A stretch of DNA of 64,000 nucleotides from Undaria pinnatifida (GCA_012845835.1 JABAKD010000012.1:7503233-7567232), one strand, 5' to 3'; shown: positions 32,594 to 44,745, counted from the first letter of the stretch. Numbers and translations: made by a program. The notes: generated from the sequence alone by a model not told the origin.

Positions 32594-32853
32594 GACGCAT
32601 GCTACGATAGAGGTATCAGTTTTGGTCTGAGGAAATGTTTTCTGAATGACGGGGCTCCTTGACCCAAAATCGTCAGAAATTTAACATTTCTTTCTTGCAT
32701 GGTTCTTGTTGTGTACCGACGCCATGGGGTGTTTCATCCGCTAGCTGTTTTGTTTTCTCCACATCAATTTTTGGGTTAAGAGGGGCATGTCTCAACCTCC
32801 GAAAGCTCGAAACCTCGGAAAAAAAGTGGTGCACCTCTATCGTAGCACGCGTC
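32594..32853 (-). mobile_element. TIR-1 full copy, inverted orientation
   Basis: The ends are inverted complements. The left end reads GACGCATGCTACGATAGAGG and the right end ACCTCTATCGTAGCACGCGT, with one mismatch over about 21 bp. On the minus strand it carries the family core CGATTTTGGGTCAAGGAG, then CCCCGTCATTCAGAAAACAT. It is 260 bp and non-coding. It is joined directly to a second, forward copy that lacks its left end. Confidence 0.85.
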
Positions 32854-33063
32854 AGACCTATCCCAACAAACTTATTTGGAGAAAAATGGAACTGCTGACC
32901 GGACGAAAACCCCCATGGCTAAGGTGTAGAACGAGAATCTTGCAAAACAAAAAAAAACTATTTCCGACGATTTTGGGGTTGCGGAGTGTCTTAAGTCATT
33001 CAGACATTCGGAAAGAATTTCAGATGAAGAGTGCTACCTCTATCGTAGCCCTCGTCTCGTCAT
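32854..33063 (+). mobile_element. TIR-1 copy lacking its left end, forward orientation
   Basis: It runs from a TTTGGAGAAAAATGGAACTG block through CGACGATTTTGGGGTTGCGG and AGTGTCTTAAGTCATTCAG to TACCTCTATCGTAGCCCTCG. The first ~80 bp of the family are missing and their place is taken by the right end of the neighbouring inverted copy. Confidence 0.85.
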
Positions 33064-33763
33064 AAACGGGTTTCGAGCTGTAAATGCGTTACGGTGACTT
33101 AAAGGAATACCAGCGCCTTGGTCAATTCACATAATATATTATAAAAAATTCAAATGCACTCCTACCTCCAGCTGTGACATCGAAGGTTTAGTCGAAACTC
33201 ATATTTGCAAACTGTGTGTGATACTCCGATCGCGCGTGTTATAATATGTAAAGCGTATTATACATATATGTGATATGCGTCGCACGGTCCTTTGGAGGCT
33301 CCCCCATAACGGTTGACATATATATACTCCACAGGTACTACTAATATATTTACCCGGTGACCCGTGCTACGATGATAAATAGGCATACTAGGGGTAGCAG
33401 ACGTTGGGCCAAAACGTATCAAGCAATTCGAATTTAAGAACATTTTGTGTGTTTGCGAGAAACCATAATTTAAGCATACCAGGTATACTTTTTGGTTCGC
33501 TAAAAATACAATAAACCGACGAGTAGCTTACCGCGTTTGTTTGACGTAACAAACCAACCTGGATGAGATTTTTTTCACCTTGTGGTTTTTCATCACGCGG
33601 CGGAGTAGTTTTCTGTTGTCGGGTGGCATCTAAGGGGTCCCAGGTGATAACGGACATGCTTCATTGGCGTTTTGCTTCATTTATCACCGGAGGGTGATTG
33701 CTACTTATTGATCAGGGGGAATGATATCGAGGGGGGGGATACTCGTACGATGGGTTCGTCGTA
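33064..33763. repeat. Stretch with a single TIR-3 end and a dispersed repeat segment
   Basis: 33130-33245 is an inverted TIR-3 end (TCCAGCTGTGACATCGAAGG, then TTTAGTCGAAACTC, ending TACTCCGATCGCGCG). 33600-33705 matches 42468-42560 (TGGCATCTAAGGGG, GATAACGGACATG, GTTTTGCTTC, ATCACCGG). No gene was recognised. Confidence 0.65.
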
Positions 33764-34369
33764 TGTGACATTGGCGTGTGTGCATGTATGTCGTGGTGGA
33801 TGTTTACGCTCAGTAGGTTCGCTTGACGATGAACGCCAAGACACAGCCTTAGATGCGCAAAACGCTCTCGTAGTCGTGTTGAGACGCAGAGCTGTAAAAT
33901 TGAAGACGATGCTGCTGGCGACTCTGAACCAGTTATTGATCTAATGTGGACAACAGCGAAAGCTGATAAGGACCAGGTGAAGTAGAGGAAGAGTGGTCAC
34001 ATGGGGGCGGGGCGCGTAATGCGCTGGTCCCAAGACTAAAACAAAGCCAAACACCATGACCCGCGTTGTTCTGTCTAACCTGCTGACCCCAGCTAGATAT
34101 AACTATTTCAGGCCCCAACGGAAATTGTTGCTACTGGAGCAAATGGTTTCAACCGGACTATGAGGGTACGAGCGCGATCAAGTCTCTGCATGATACGTAC
34201 GTAAACCACACATAGTATCAAGTAAACTGCAGTGTGTCATACACCGGTACCAGGTTCAATATCAAGCTAAGTATTGCCTGAGGGGGCTACTTACTGTAGC
34301 AATGCTTCAACACGCATGATGGCATGCTATGTAGGTACTACCATACGTTCTATGTTATCCAGCATTGAA
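33764..34369 (-). repeat. 3' LTR of copia relic C
   Basis: A ~600-bp sequence is repeated in the same orientation at 39316-39795 plus 41399-41536. Shared blocks are TGTGACATTGGCG at the start, AGCTGTAAAATTGAAGACGA-like text, TAACCTGCTGACCCCAGCTA, GATCAAGTCTC..ATGATACGTAC, GTGTGTCATACACCGGTAC, and GCAATGCTTCAACACGCATG near the end. The copies differ by roughly 15-20% by eye. The pair brackets decayed copia coding sequence on the minus strand, so this is the 3' LTR. Confidence 0.85.
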
Positions 34370-35129
34370 TAGATGGTTACACTATTACTGTTGTAACGAA
34401 TACCATGTCTAATACAACCCCTCGATGCACTAACACATAGCATTTTATTGAAAAAATGAAATTCAACGCCACTATGTACTTGTTACTTCTGCATCACATG
34501 CCATGATTCTAAAAATAGACACAAGTACAATGACAAGCATTGCGGGGAAATGTTTCGCATATGTATAGCCAACTCATCCTTCTAAAATACCCAAAGGATG
34601 AACACAAAACAATTGGGTACGAAAAACCCTGCTATACTATGCGTGCTTCTGCATGTTTATGTAAGTTGACTTACTGGTTCACAATTATTAATTTATAGTA
34701 GTCACACGTGAATTATATTCCAGTCAGTTAAAATTGTTGCAGTAGTCTAAAACAGCGAATATATTCTTCATTCCGCAACAAGTATAGGAGTGAACAGCCT
34801 ACCAGTGTTCCTTCCGGCCGCAAACGAAGGTACAAAGGAGCTGAATAAAGACTGGTTTTTCTAGAGAGACATCACATGTCGCGTACATTAAACATCCGCG
34901 TGTACTTGTCCAGGTGGCGCAATTTTCTGACGAACATGCTGAAGTACCGGAGATGGCGTAGTAATTTTTTTTACGATTCAATGATCCAATATTCTTCTTG
35001 TACCCTTACTTGATATTGATTGCGACCTCGCAATCTCCAAACCGTATTCAACACGGGTCGTTGTCTCTTCTCGCTCCGTATAAAAGGAACCTGCGACACT
35101 CTGCGTTCAGCTTTGGTGAAAGAGAGCGC
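34370..35129 (-). other. Internal non-coding part of relic C
   Basis: This lies between the 3' LTR and the RNase H remnant. No gene was recognised and the sequence is AT-rich. Confidence 0.5.
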
Positions 35130-38100
35130 GAAATTTCACGCTTCCATTGGCTCGACCTTGTTGGTGTAGACGTCGTCAGATGGACCGTTTTCCCTCGCTT
35201 AGGGTTTGAGGCTCAGCTTAGTCTTGAACGTGGAGAGGTAGGAAGTGTCCTTTCCCTAGAAATTGATTGCCGTCTTCAACTCCGCCACTACTGTTGATTT
35301 TGCCGCGAGTGTCTGCGTCGTGGCGCCGATGTTGATGGGCTCTCCGGTCAGGAAGGAAAAGAAGCTCAGGTGGGCGTGCTGTTGTACACGAAGGCCGTAG
35401 ACGTCGCCAGCGGCTCGTGGTCGTCCTACGTTGATTCCGCAGATCCTATCTCGGGGTTTGCCCGTGGGTGCTGAGTCATCCCACGCTAGGGGTACAGCAA
35501 AAGTTCCTGAGCTCCTAACATGAGGAGCTCAATGACTCACCCGAAATTTGGATTCGAAGGCATTCGCTCGCGTAATCCCCAACCAAGTCGACTATGCGCT
35601 AGTCCAAAAACAAAGTTCACATGTAAAAGTATCAGAATAACCGATAGTCCTCACTGGATGAGCTTGACCGGCCAGAAACGTTTCGCCCACTCCTACTATG
35701 GGATGAGTCTGTCCTTGTCGTACCGACAGCGTGTCAACCCCCTTCTTCTTACGGCCGGTATCGTTATCGTTGTTGAGCTTGGCTCCAAGCCTTAGCTCGA
35801 ATGCACAGCTGATGCGATCCCGGGTAAAGCAGATGGTGTCGATCAGTCGAGTCTTGGCAATGTTGACTCAGCTGATTGTCAGGTGGTCCTAGATGGTGAC
35901 GATCGAGCGACTTCACTGGTCCCACGTGTTTCTGTTGATCTAACAGATGCTCCGGTGATCCAAGATGGCGTTTTCCCAGCGATCCCGATTGCAGTTGCTC
36001 TGATGCGCGATGGTGATCCAGATGACGTTGCTCCGGAGATCCCATGGGAAGATGTTTTGGTGATCCCAGCTCCAGCAACTCCAAGCGATGTTTCTCCCAT
36101 GATTTCGGTCGCGGTGATCCCAGGGGGGGCTGATCCGTGGAGTGAATGGTATCTTAATATGTCGTTGGGATTGATCACCCGGTTTTCCTCCTACGAGATC
36201 CGAAATGGGTATCTATCGGTCTCTAGCGGTGAAGGTGAAATCCATACACGTGGTCGGGGGGGTTGTCCCCGATGCTCCTTGGGCGTGTTTGTTGTTGGAG
36301 GTCTCGTTGACGCTTAGATTGGATCTCGTACTGGCTGTCTCGTGATGTGGTACATCCGGTGCGACCCCAGCCGTAGTAGAATGTGCGTCCCCCGGCGAAA
36401 TAGCAGGTGTAAGTCCTGTCAAAGATACGCCAGCTTCTTGCCGTAATGCTCCAGCCCTTGATGACGATTGCCCAAACTCTGGTGATGATGACGCCTCTGC
36501 TTCCGGTGAGGATGCTCCAACTCCCGTTGATGACGCACCCGCTGTTTTCGATGACGTTTCCTCTTCCACAAGGTTGTTTTCTTGGCAATGTAGTATGACC
36601 TGGACTTATGCACAAAAGCGCTTCGTCCCGGTGATAGTAGCCTCCTTGGGCGTCCGGAGCGCTTTTGCGCACAAGTCCGGGTCATGCTACATTACGTTTG
36701 CGCCTGTTGACGCCCAGTATCCGTGACAATAGCCTCCTCAGGTGTGTTGCTTGCTCCAGTAGTGGTCCCTTGCTTTTGGTCGCAAGCGCTTGTTCATACC
36801 GCTCGGATACTCTCTTCTGTTGGGGCGTTACTGTCGCGGTGTACTTCATGGCAATGCTCGAGATGATGCAGCATTCTCGAACCTATTTCATGGTTCACCC
36901 GTCTCGCTTGGCGTCGGCGCTTATGTGTGCTACATGGATTGCAGAAGGCGTTGAAAACATATCAACCATGGCTGCCAAGGAGAGAAGTACTTCGTATGAG
37001 CATAGGCCCTTGTCCTCTGGGTGTTGGTTAAGCGGAAGCGAAGTGCTGATGCCGAACTGCAAGTGGGGGTTTCCCGTACGATAGTGAATATTCCTGATTA
37101 CATTACTTTTTTTACCAAGGAGAAGAGGTTGCGTCCCCATCTAGGTACGAAAATTCCCGAGATGCGAACAGGAATACGCTGGCCAGTCTGGTCCTTGATA
37201 TATTCCCAGATGGTGCCTGTTGCTGTTGCGAATACCTTCTCGTTTCAGAAGGCCGCGATGGTTTTCGGCCCGTTCAGCTTCTCATACTCCCTCATGCTGT
37301 TCCGCAGTCTTGGAATCAGCTCGATGTCTAACAAGCTGTGTGACGAGGCTTTGTTCACAATCATCGTCGCTGTTGGGTGAAAGCACCTTTTGCCGCTAAC
37401 AGCCTGCACCCCTGTAAACACGAATCTCTCATCGAATTCATCATCGAAGTTGAGGGATGGCTTCTCGTCGTCGTTGACGGGACGTGTGCTCGGGTCCAGT
37501 ACAGCAGAGGCAATGTTGAGGGCCTTCAGTCAGCGGTGGGCGTGGCGGTCCTTGCTTGAAGCAGTCCTCATCGCTGTGACAGGTGGTCATGTGAACAGAG
37601 CACCACTTCTGATCAACCGTATCCTTGGATCCTGCGTTGCCCTTGGAAGAATCGCTGTTCTTCTGCTTGTCGTGGGATCCAGTTGATTTGCTGTCGTTGT
37701 GATCCTTCCTTTTCCAGCAATTGCGGACGTAATGCTCTTGTTTTCTGCAACGGTTGCAAGTAGATGTTTCCGCAGTCACGGCTACGGCGTGACCAGCGAT
37801 CTTGATATCGCTTTACCTCGAAAGGTCGGCCAAAAAAATATGGCGCATTGTGTTTTGCATCTGATCGATGTCGAATGTGGGGTCTCGGCGCATTATAAGC
37901 TTTTTATCCTTGTATTCCGCAGTGAACCTTTGTATACTATTATCCTTCAACCTGCGGTCGGAGATAGGCTAGCCCATCTTCTCGCGCTCAGAGCGTGCGA
38001 GCGTCTTTTCCCATAAAGTAGGAGTCAGGGTCTTGCCCGGGCTCCACGCTGGAGTTGGTCAGCCTTTCCATGATTGCGCGGATGAATTCGTTTGTTACCC

Positions 38101-38620
38101 TGTTGTACTTGTCTACAAGTTCTTGCATTGATTTCTATCCTTCACCGCTCCTCCCGGTCTTGTCCTCGTGCTTGAGTACTAGAGGGGATGTCGGTTTCTT
38201 CGTTAGTAGGAGCAGGATCGCGTATAGATCTTCGTTTGCCTTTTCGTATGCTGAGGTTTCTTCTGCAAGTGCTGCCTGTGCTGCTTGTGCTCCAGGAAGA
38301 GTTGGTGAGATAATGGTACCGATGGTTGTTTCAGTCGGCCGAGGGTGCCCCTTGATGAGGTTAACGACATCACGCCTGAATAGACTACACCAAGAACGAC
38401 AGTCCTTTTCTTGTGCTCGTCTCAAAAATTGCCTGGCTTGCGGCCATCGAACGTCCTGAGTTCTTTGATGGCATGGTCAATTGCATTGTTGCTCTTAGAA
38501 CTGTCCCCATTGTTGATGATGAGAAATACGTATCAGGGCGCACTTTACGTGTTCGTGTGATAGTCGTTGTCGTATCTGCTCGTACGCTCGGTAATTTTCG
38601 TTTTCGGTGCACACTCTAAC
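35130..38620 (-). pseudogene. Copia relic C internal region (Gag to RNase H), heavily decayed
   Basis: Minus-strand fragments are in order, in changing frames. Gag start: LRTFDGRKPGNF near 38440-38480. Gag body: AYEKANEDLYAILLLL (about 38255-38210). Late Gag: FDIDQMQNTMRHIF (about 37860). Zinc knuckle: CNRCRKQEHYVRNC, followed by WCSVHMTTCHSDEDCF (37779-37570). Protease region: ATMIVNKASSHSLLDIELIP, then RLRNSMREYEKL (about 37380-37270), then ATGTIWEYIKDQTG and VPRWGRNLFSL. Here NKAS stands where the catalytic DSGAS should be. RNase H: FLTGEPINIGATTQTLAAKS, then TVVAELKTA (about 35340-35270). Integrase and RT between 35.5 and 36.9 kb were not recovered. Many stops and frameshifts mean it is inactive. 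Confidence 0.85.
35883..36569. repeat. Degenerate short-period repeat inside relic C
   Basis: The words GATCCCAG, GATGACG and TTGCTCCGG(A/T)GATCC recur at roughly 25-35 bp spacing. They open frames of over 100 codons on both strands (Asp/Pro/Val-rich on plus, Ser/Gly/His-rich on minus). It may derive from a low-complexity linker of the element. Confidence 0.5.
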
Positions 38621-39315
38621 GCAGAACTTCTCCCGCTATTTGCGGGGAATTCAGGCAAACGGGTTTTCAGGGTCCGATCAGTTGCAGGCCTCCGATTCGA
38701 GGCGACTGCTGTGGTCACGATTAGTTTCTTCGATGACCGTGTAGAAATTTTGTTATCGCCGCGTTGATGCTAACGCTTCCGCTCGGACGTGCCGAGGCTA
38801 AAAACCGAGGTCTTACGCTGTCGATCACGTCCGACAAAGCCCCTAACTCCCAGTGGTGATGGAGGTGTCTGGTGGGGTTGCATGGAGAATGTTAAGCTGT
38901 GTGCTAACAATAGTTCGAGATTTAGTACGCAATTCTTGCACGGCAGCAGGTTTGTTCCAGGTTGTTGTACAACAAACGTTGTACCCTACAACGCAGGGGT
39001 GGCTGGGCGACCTCCAATCACAGTTCAGCGGTTCAATATACAGCAGTAATTTATACCACCCTGCGCCGGGCTTTATACGCGTTCAGTAGGTATTACCGCA
39101 CCACTCAAGTTACAACGGCTCAAAGTTTTGATGACGTCTCCTCCGTACTATGAAGAAACTGCTGTCCAGCAGATATCTTGGTCGTGGAGCTTGTGATGAA
39201 AGCCCAGTCAGGTCCATGCTGATGCCAGTAGTATTAGACAAGATGGCGCGTTCTTGACTCGCCGGTATCTCGGTGCTATGGGCGCGTTATGCGCGAGGCT
39301 CACAACCTCGTAGTA
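38621..39315 (-). other. 5' leader region of relic C
   Basis: This lies between the 5' LTR and the first Gag remnant. No gene was seen. It contains a local inverted repeat around GTTGTACAACAAACGTTGTA near 38963-38990. Confidence 0.5.
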
Positions 39316-41536
39316 TGTGACATTGGCGCGTGTGCATTTCGTGGCTGATGTGTATGCTCAGTAGACTCGCTATAACCGCTAAGGCACAACCTTAGATATG
39401 CAAAATGGCCTAGTCGTGATGAGACGAGCGGCAAAATTGAAAAAGATGATGTTGCTAGTGACTCTGAGCCAGTTTTTCATTTAATGTTGTCAACAGCGCA
39501 AGCTGATGAGAGGACCAGGCGAAGAAGAGGAGGAGGAGGAGTCACACACGAGCGGGGGCGAGTGATGCGCTCGTCCCATGATCAAAACCAAAACCAAAAT
39601 CAAAGACCATGACCCTCGCTGTTATGTCTAACTTGCTGACCCCAGCTAGCTATAATTCTTCCAGACTCTTACAGCAAAATTTTTCTGCCGGAGCAAATTG
39701 TTTCAACCGGTACAAGCCACGATCAAGTCTCCGTATGATACGTACATAAAACACACATCATACAAAGTAAACTGCTGTGTGTCATATACCGGTACAAAAC
39801 CAGCATCTAGCATCTGTGTTCCGAAAAGGATTTAAAGTCGGATAAGATCTTTCAAGCACAGGTGTCGGCTTAGGGTTTGTTTTTGCTGCATGCGTCAAAT
39901 CAGCGGTAGCGGCAACATCACCCATACAACGCTGGCGTAGGCCCCAGCTCTATTTGTCATTCGTACCTCATGCGTGAAAGGACAGCTTCAACTTGGTTGG
40001 GGTATTGAAAGAGATGGCGCCAGCTTGATCAGTACGAACCTCGTTTATGAGGCTATGAGACTAGCGCAACTGGCAACTGTTTTGGTACGAAGTCGGCCGA
40101 GGTAAATATCCACTACTACTGTCGACTAGACTATTAATACGTTGAGGAATTGACACGTGGGATTTCATGTAGCGATTCACCCTTCCGTCCGATTTCTTCC
40201 TTCTGAAGAGGCCTACCCAACGATTGGTACGAAGTTATCGAGGTGGAAAAAAATGGATAGCACGAGATAAGATTTCTCACTCGAAGTCGCCCCTCTAGTT
40301 TTTCTACGTTTTTTTTTTCCGAGGGTGTCAGGCTAGCGTTGGCGTCAACTCGATCGGTACGAAGTCGGCGGAGATTATCCGGTACTGAATACGTTTTCGA
40401 CATTGAACCGTGGTTCTCTTGATTGGTACGAAGGCGTTGGTCAAAATGTACTAAATCAGGCCGGAATAGACACGCTTTTGTTTCGTTGGAGAATTCATCT
40501 TTGCGTTGAGGAGAGGGTTCAAAGTGGGTAAGAGGTGTTTCCGGCGCTGGTTCCAGCTTTGATCGGTACGAAGTTGACTCAAGTCGCGAATACATCGACA
40601 GTACAGTAATCGTTCTGGTTCTGGAAATATCTGCATACGTTTGCTAGATCAGTAATGAATACGAACGGTACGAATATTTCACGGGGTGTAATAACAAAAC
40701 CCTACGCGTTCCGCACTCATGCGGTGCATTCTTATTACTATTTGTCAATCAGGAAATCTCCCGGGACATTCAGAGCGAAAATTGACTGTGTGACACTTCG
40801 TGTACATTGACGGGTTATACTGAAAATAAGTACCAAATAGTACTCCTCAGTCGGTCAGGTTTCTACCGGTGACCACTTGACCTTAGCGTGTGTGTATCTT
40901 TCTGCCTCATCGACGAGTAGTTTGCCAATTTCATGATCTGAAGATTCTTGCCGCCGTAGAGTTACTACGAAGTAATCGTTAGCAATATTTTCATAACAAG
41001 TAGAAAACTCTGGGGATATAGACTAATATGTACACGAAGTATGAACGAATGTCTCATGAATAGTTAATGCCAAAGTACGATCATGACACGCCGAAAAAAA
41101 AGGGACAATCTTGGCGGGAAGGAGAACGTGTCTAGGGTGGTCTTCGGACGGGTCCACGCTAAATCCGTCTCGTGGCCCCGTGTCCAGTTTTCGGTCCCGC
41201 AGCAAACTGTTCACCTCTCTAAAATACTCGGTGCGGACTTCTAATACACCGGTCCCATACATAGCTGAAATACAAGGTTCGGTCCCCTAGTGCATCGGTC
41301 CCCTAGCTAAGTACCAGGTTCGGTCCCCTAATGCACGGGTCCCCTAAGCACAACTCCCAGGTTCGATCCCCCAATGCGCCGGTCCCCTAACGCATTACAC
41401 CAGGTTGGTCCGTGGTAAATCAAGTATTATTATTGTCCAAGGGGGTTACTTTCTGCAGCAATGCTACAACACGCATGATGCTATGCTGTTTTTGCACGTA
41501 CGCATCACCAGATCTTCTGTGTTATCCAGCATTGAA
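39316..41536 (-). repeat. 5' LTR of copia relic C, split by an insertion
   Basis: 39316-39795 matches the first ~490 bp of the left LTR. The match then stops and resumes at about 41399 with the segment containing GCAATGCTACAACACGCATG and GTTATCCAGCATTGAA. About 1.6 kb in between has no counterpart in the left LTR, so it was inserted after the element arrived. Confidence 0.8.
39796..41398. repeat. Insertion in the right LTR of relic C, with a GGTACGAAG degenerate repeat
   Basis: The word GGTACGAAG or close variants occurs near 40088, 40218, 40355, 40424, 40563 and 40652, often followed by TCGGCGGAG-like text, so part of the insert is a degenerate tandem repeat of about 70-140 bp. The right end (41270-41398) holds several copies of a GGTTCGGTCCCCTAATGCAC-like unit. 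No transposase or other gene was recognised, so the nature of the insert is unknown. Confidence 0.6.
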
Positions 41537-41634
41537 AATATTTTCGCACGTATGGGTAGGTGATGCGTGCTGTAGCACATTTTGGCCGTTTATTTTATTT
41601 TTTTATGAATTACCAAGCCCCTTAACCCTAAATG

Positions 41635-41706
41635 GTGTGAATGAATGAATGAATGAATGAATGAATGAATGAATGAATGAATGAATTAATGAATGAATGA
41701 ATTAAT
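41635..41706. repeat. GAAT tetranucleotide microsatellite
   Basis: About seventeen GAAT units with two AATTAAT interruptions. Confidence 0.97.
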
Positions 41707-43189
41707 GTATTTCTCGTTTCGCAAACTGATTATTTTGCATATAGTCTATACCTAGGCCACGGGTTTGTTCGTCGGACTGCACTTTCAGTTTGCCCAAAAT
41801 TGTTTTTGTTGCTTAGTATAGAGTATAGAGTATAGGGTATAGAGTAGACAGATCCTCAAGCGAGAGCTCCAGAAAAAGAATGCCCGTACTATCAGCGCTA
41901 TTACTAGCGTTTGTGTCAGGTTTGCTTCATGTTGCGCACCGACCCAAGCAGGATAAGGGTGTGATAACAAGGGGTGTGATACGTGATTGACACGCTTTAC
42001 TTTTGACGCTTCCAGACAGGTCCCGGGGGGGCGAACAAGGGGGGTGGTAGAATCGCGTAGGAGTGCACATAATGTCTGCGTGTCACTTGAGCACTAGAGT
42101 TAGCGGGGGGTGAAAGCAAAACAAGTACAAGTACCCGCATTTTGTTGAAGTATATGTCTAAGTTGATCGCAAAGGTCTTCGATGTTACCGTTAGATCGTT
42201 CCTGGTACATATTACAACTTATCATGGTGTCGGCGATTATATATACCGGATGTGCCTCTCGTTAGAAAGCTGGGGGTGCTAGCCAGGTGCCCGTACTTGC
42301 TTTAACGGACAATTTCTCGGAGGTGGTGAACGGGTCGTTGTTATTCACTGTGATGTGCGGTGCCGGAAGCTACTTTTTGTATGGACCCTGGATTGCATTC
42401 GCTTGTGTCATGTTTGGGAGACCCCGGGTGACGAGTAGTTTTGTGTTGTTCGGAAGGCGTACCGGTCCAGGGGGCTGGTATCTAAGGGAAACCGAGTGAT
42501 AATGGACATGTCGCATTCGAGTTTTGCTTCTGTTTTCATCACCGGGGTTGGTGTCCTGTGGTAGGTTGGCATCTTGCGTCACATACGGTAACTCAACGCC
42601 AACGCAATCCGAGAAAAGATATCCGAGAAGTGTCACTTTTGGCTCTTTTTCCCACCACAGCCCTATATATATGACATACCTTTGTCTTCTTGGGTTGGCT
42701 TGGCCTTCGGTAAAAATGAAGGTCGTTGCTTCAGTGCGTTTTCTTACCCAACCAAATTTGGTACCTGTGGTATCTCGCAAGCACCGCATCGCACGCTGTT
42801 AAGCCAAACCAATACGAAAACCCATGGGCCAGGTATCTAACTATATAATAAGGTGATCAAAATCATCACAATCCGCTATATATAGGGGGTCAAACATACA
42901 GGGTACTGCACGTGGTGCAGGACACCTCCTACTACTATTACTACTGTAACACCAAACAAAAGCGCCGACCCGCTAGCTCAATTTCTTTTTTGTGAGAGGG
43001 TGCGTTCTACGCAAACTTCATAATATTACAGCTCTCCCGGATTCACTAAATACATTCCTGTAAAAATCAGCCTGGCTTTCTTGTTACCTTGTTTGTTAGT
43101 GTTTGCAGCGGTTCTGTCTTGCATTGCGTAGCTCCTCCGCCCCCACGCAGCTGAGAAGCCCCGACGGACACACGATAAGACGGTACTGT
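41707..43189. other. No recognisable gene; one dispersed repeat segment
   Basis: 42468-42560 matches 33600-33705. A short GTATAGA repeat lies at 41816-41846. Otherwise only chance frames were found. Confidence 0.5.
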
Positions 43190-43464
43190 AGATGTGCGCC
43201 AGTTTTGTTTTTGAAGCTCCTAACGTTTTGAGGAGGTCTATACCCGATCAACCCCCAAAAACACAGACCTGGAGAAAAATGAATCCGGAACCCCATGAAC
43301 AATCTCCTCATGGCATGGCCTAGACACAAAGCAAAAACGTATTGAAAATCAAGGACGACACTGCGGCGGTTTTGGTTGGGGTTAAGGGACCTCGTCACCC
43401 AAAAAAAAGGGACTTTTGCCAAAATCTGCAAGTGCGTCTATCCTGCTGTTGTAGCAGGCGTCAG
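43190..43464 (+). mobile_element. TIR-1 full-length copy, diverged
   Basis: It follows the family order: a GTGCGCCAGTTTTGTTTTTG left part, AGCTCCTAA, CTGGAGAAAAATGAATCCGG, CATGGCCTAGACACAAAG, GGTTTTGGTTGGGGTTAAGG, CCTCGTCACCC, and a right end TCTATCCTGCTGTTGTAGCA. The ends are eroded. Confidence 0.7.
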
Positions 43465-43559
43465 CCCCCCCGGTGATGAACGCTTGGTATCTAAACGCGC
43501 AACCTTATTATTTTACACTAGCAGCACGACTCTGCCCCCGAAACCGGCCTCAACGACCG

Positions 43560-44375
43560 TCGGCATATTGGACTACCAGGTATATGCATTTTGTGACAAA
43601 CGTTGAGGCCAATGCCGGCTCCGTAAGGACGTCTGTGTTAGTTAGGGAAGCTCTAGCCGTTGAGCTACTACCGTGCCGTAGTGACGTGATGATTGAAGTA
43701 GCAATAACGTTCGCCTGCGATAGGCGTAGCATGTTTTTGCCAAACGCTTCTGAATGAAGTGGCTACTGAGACGGAGAAACTACAGTACTATGATAGCTCA
43801 GCGGGTAGAACTGTTTACCACCGTTGGATTACCGTTGCTCTTGCAACTAAGTTGCATACACATGGTGTAGAATGCTTCGAATATCCCTCGTACCTCGTGC
43901 TTGGAAGCATGCCTCGATTGAGCAACATGGGGTTGTAGATCGGGCTGAACGTTTGTTTTTTTCTCTCAAATATAAAGTGCATAGAGCTCCTTAAAACATG
44001 TCGGTGATGCATGAAGCACTCCTACCGTAACATTACGTTAGCACTAGACACCACTGTTGCTGGGCCTGATGTGATGTCCTTTGCAGCATGGTCTTTGGCA
44101 ATACCACCTGGGATTCGAAGCTCCCCAACGTCTTTCTCTTTTCCCGCTTTTTCTTGTTTTGTATGGACATTACGGACTAGTATACCTCAAAATCATGGCA
44201 TTCGCTTTCAGGGAAGATGTACGCGCCATAGAACCACCTGTTCGGTACAGTGCTGACGAAAACGATTGGACCCGGTTGAGTAAATCGGAAGTCAAGGCCT
44301 ATAACAGCCAGAAGGACCGCGGCGGTTGCTTCTATTAGAGATGCACCATACCCGCTGAGCTAAGAGTCGCGTTTA
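43560..44375 (-). repeat. Possible tRNA-derived short repeats (SINE-like), two units
   Basis: On the minus strand the best unit (about 44372 down to 44215) starts with a tRNA D-arm-like box CTTAGCTCAGCGGGTATGG. It continues with a body containing CATCTCTAATAGAAG, GGTCCTTCTGGCTG and GGCCTTGACTTCCGATTTA. The same body follows a related box at 47685-47505. A weaker unit begins near 43680 (GTAGCTCAACGGCTAGAGC). No B-box and no clear tail were identified, and none folds as a complete tRNA by eye. Confidence 0.4.
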
Positions 44376-44539
44376 TATTAGAGGTACATCATGACCAGTG
44401 GGCCAGCATCCCGTGCTGACTGGGTATTGTGTATCTCCAATATGCTCTGAACTCAATCCTTTTCCGACGCCGTAACGGCTACTACCTCGCGGACGGTTAC
44501 AGCAACAGTTGGGCCGCTGTCGTATTCCTTGCCACAACC

Positions 44540-44745
44540 TCTCACCTTAACTCCCGGAACTTGAGAAAAATGATGCGCAGCCCGATGAAGTATCCCATGG
44601 CCACATCGTGTACCACGAACGGATAAAACAGCAAAACAAGAATGGTGCCCATTCCCACGATTTTGGGTTAAGATGGGTTAAGGAACCCCGTCATCCAGAA
44701 AATATTACGAAAAAAAAAAAGTTGCTCCTAGCGTGTTTGTGCCTA
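44540..44745 (+). mobile_element. TIR-1 fragment
   Basis: It contains TTGAGAAAAATGATGCGCAG, a CCCATGGCC block, CACGATTTTGGGTTAAGATG and TTAAGGAACCCCGTCATCCA in family order. The outer ends are missing. Confidence 0.7.

Noticed and set aside
35883-36317. Plus-strand Asp/Val/Pro-rich protein of 144 codons
   Set aside because: It lies in a degenerate short-period repeat inside relic C, with open frames on both strands and no recognised domain.
43785-43860. Candidate tRNA gene (TAGCTCAGCGGGTAGAAC)
   Set aside because: Only the D-arm-like box is present. No acceptor stem pairing, anticodon arm or TTC box was found at the expected spacing.
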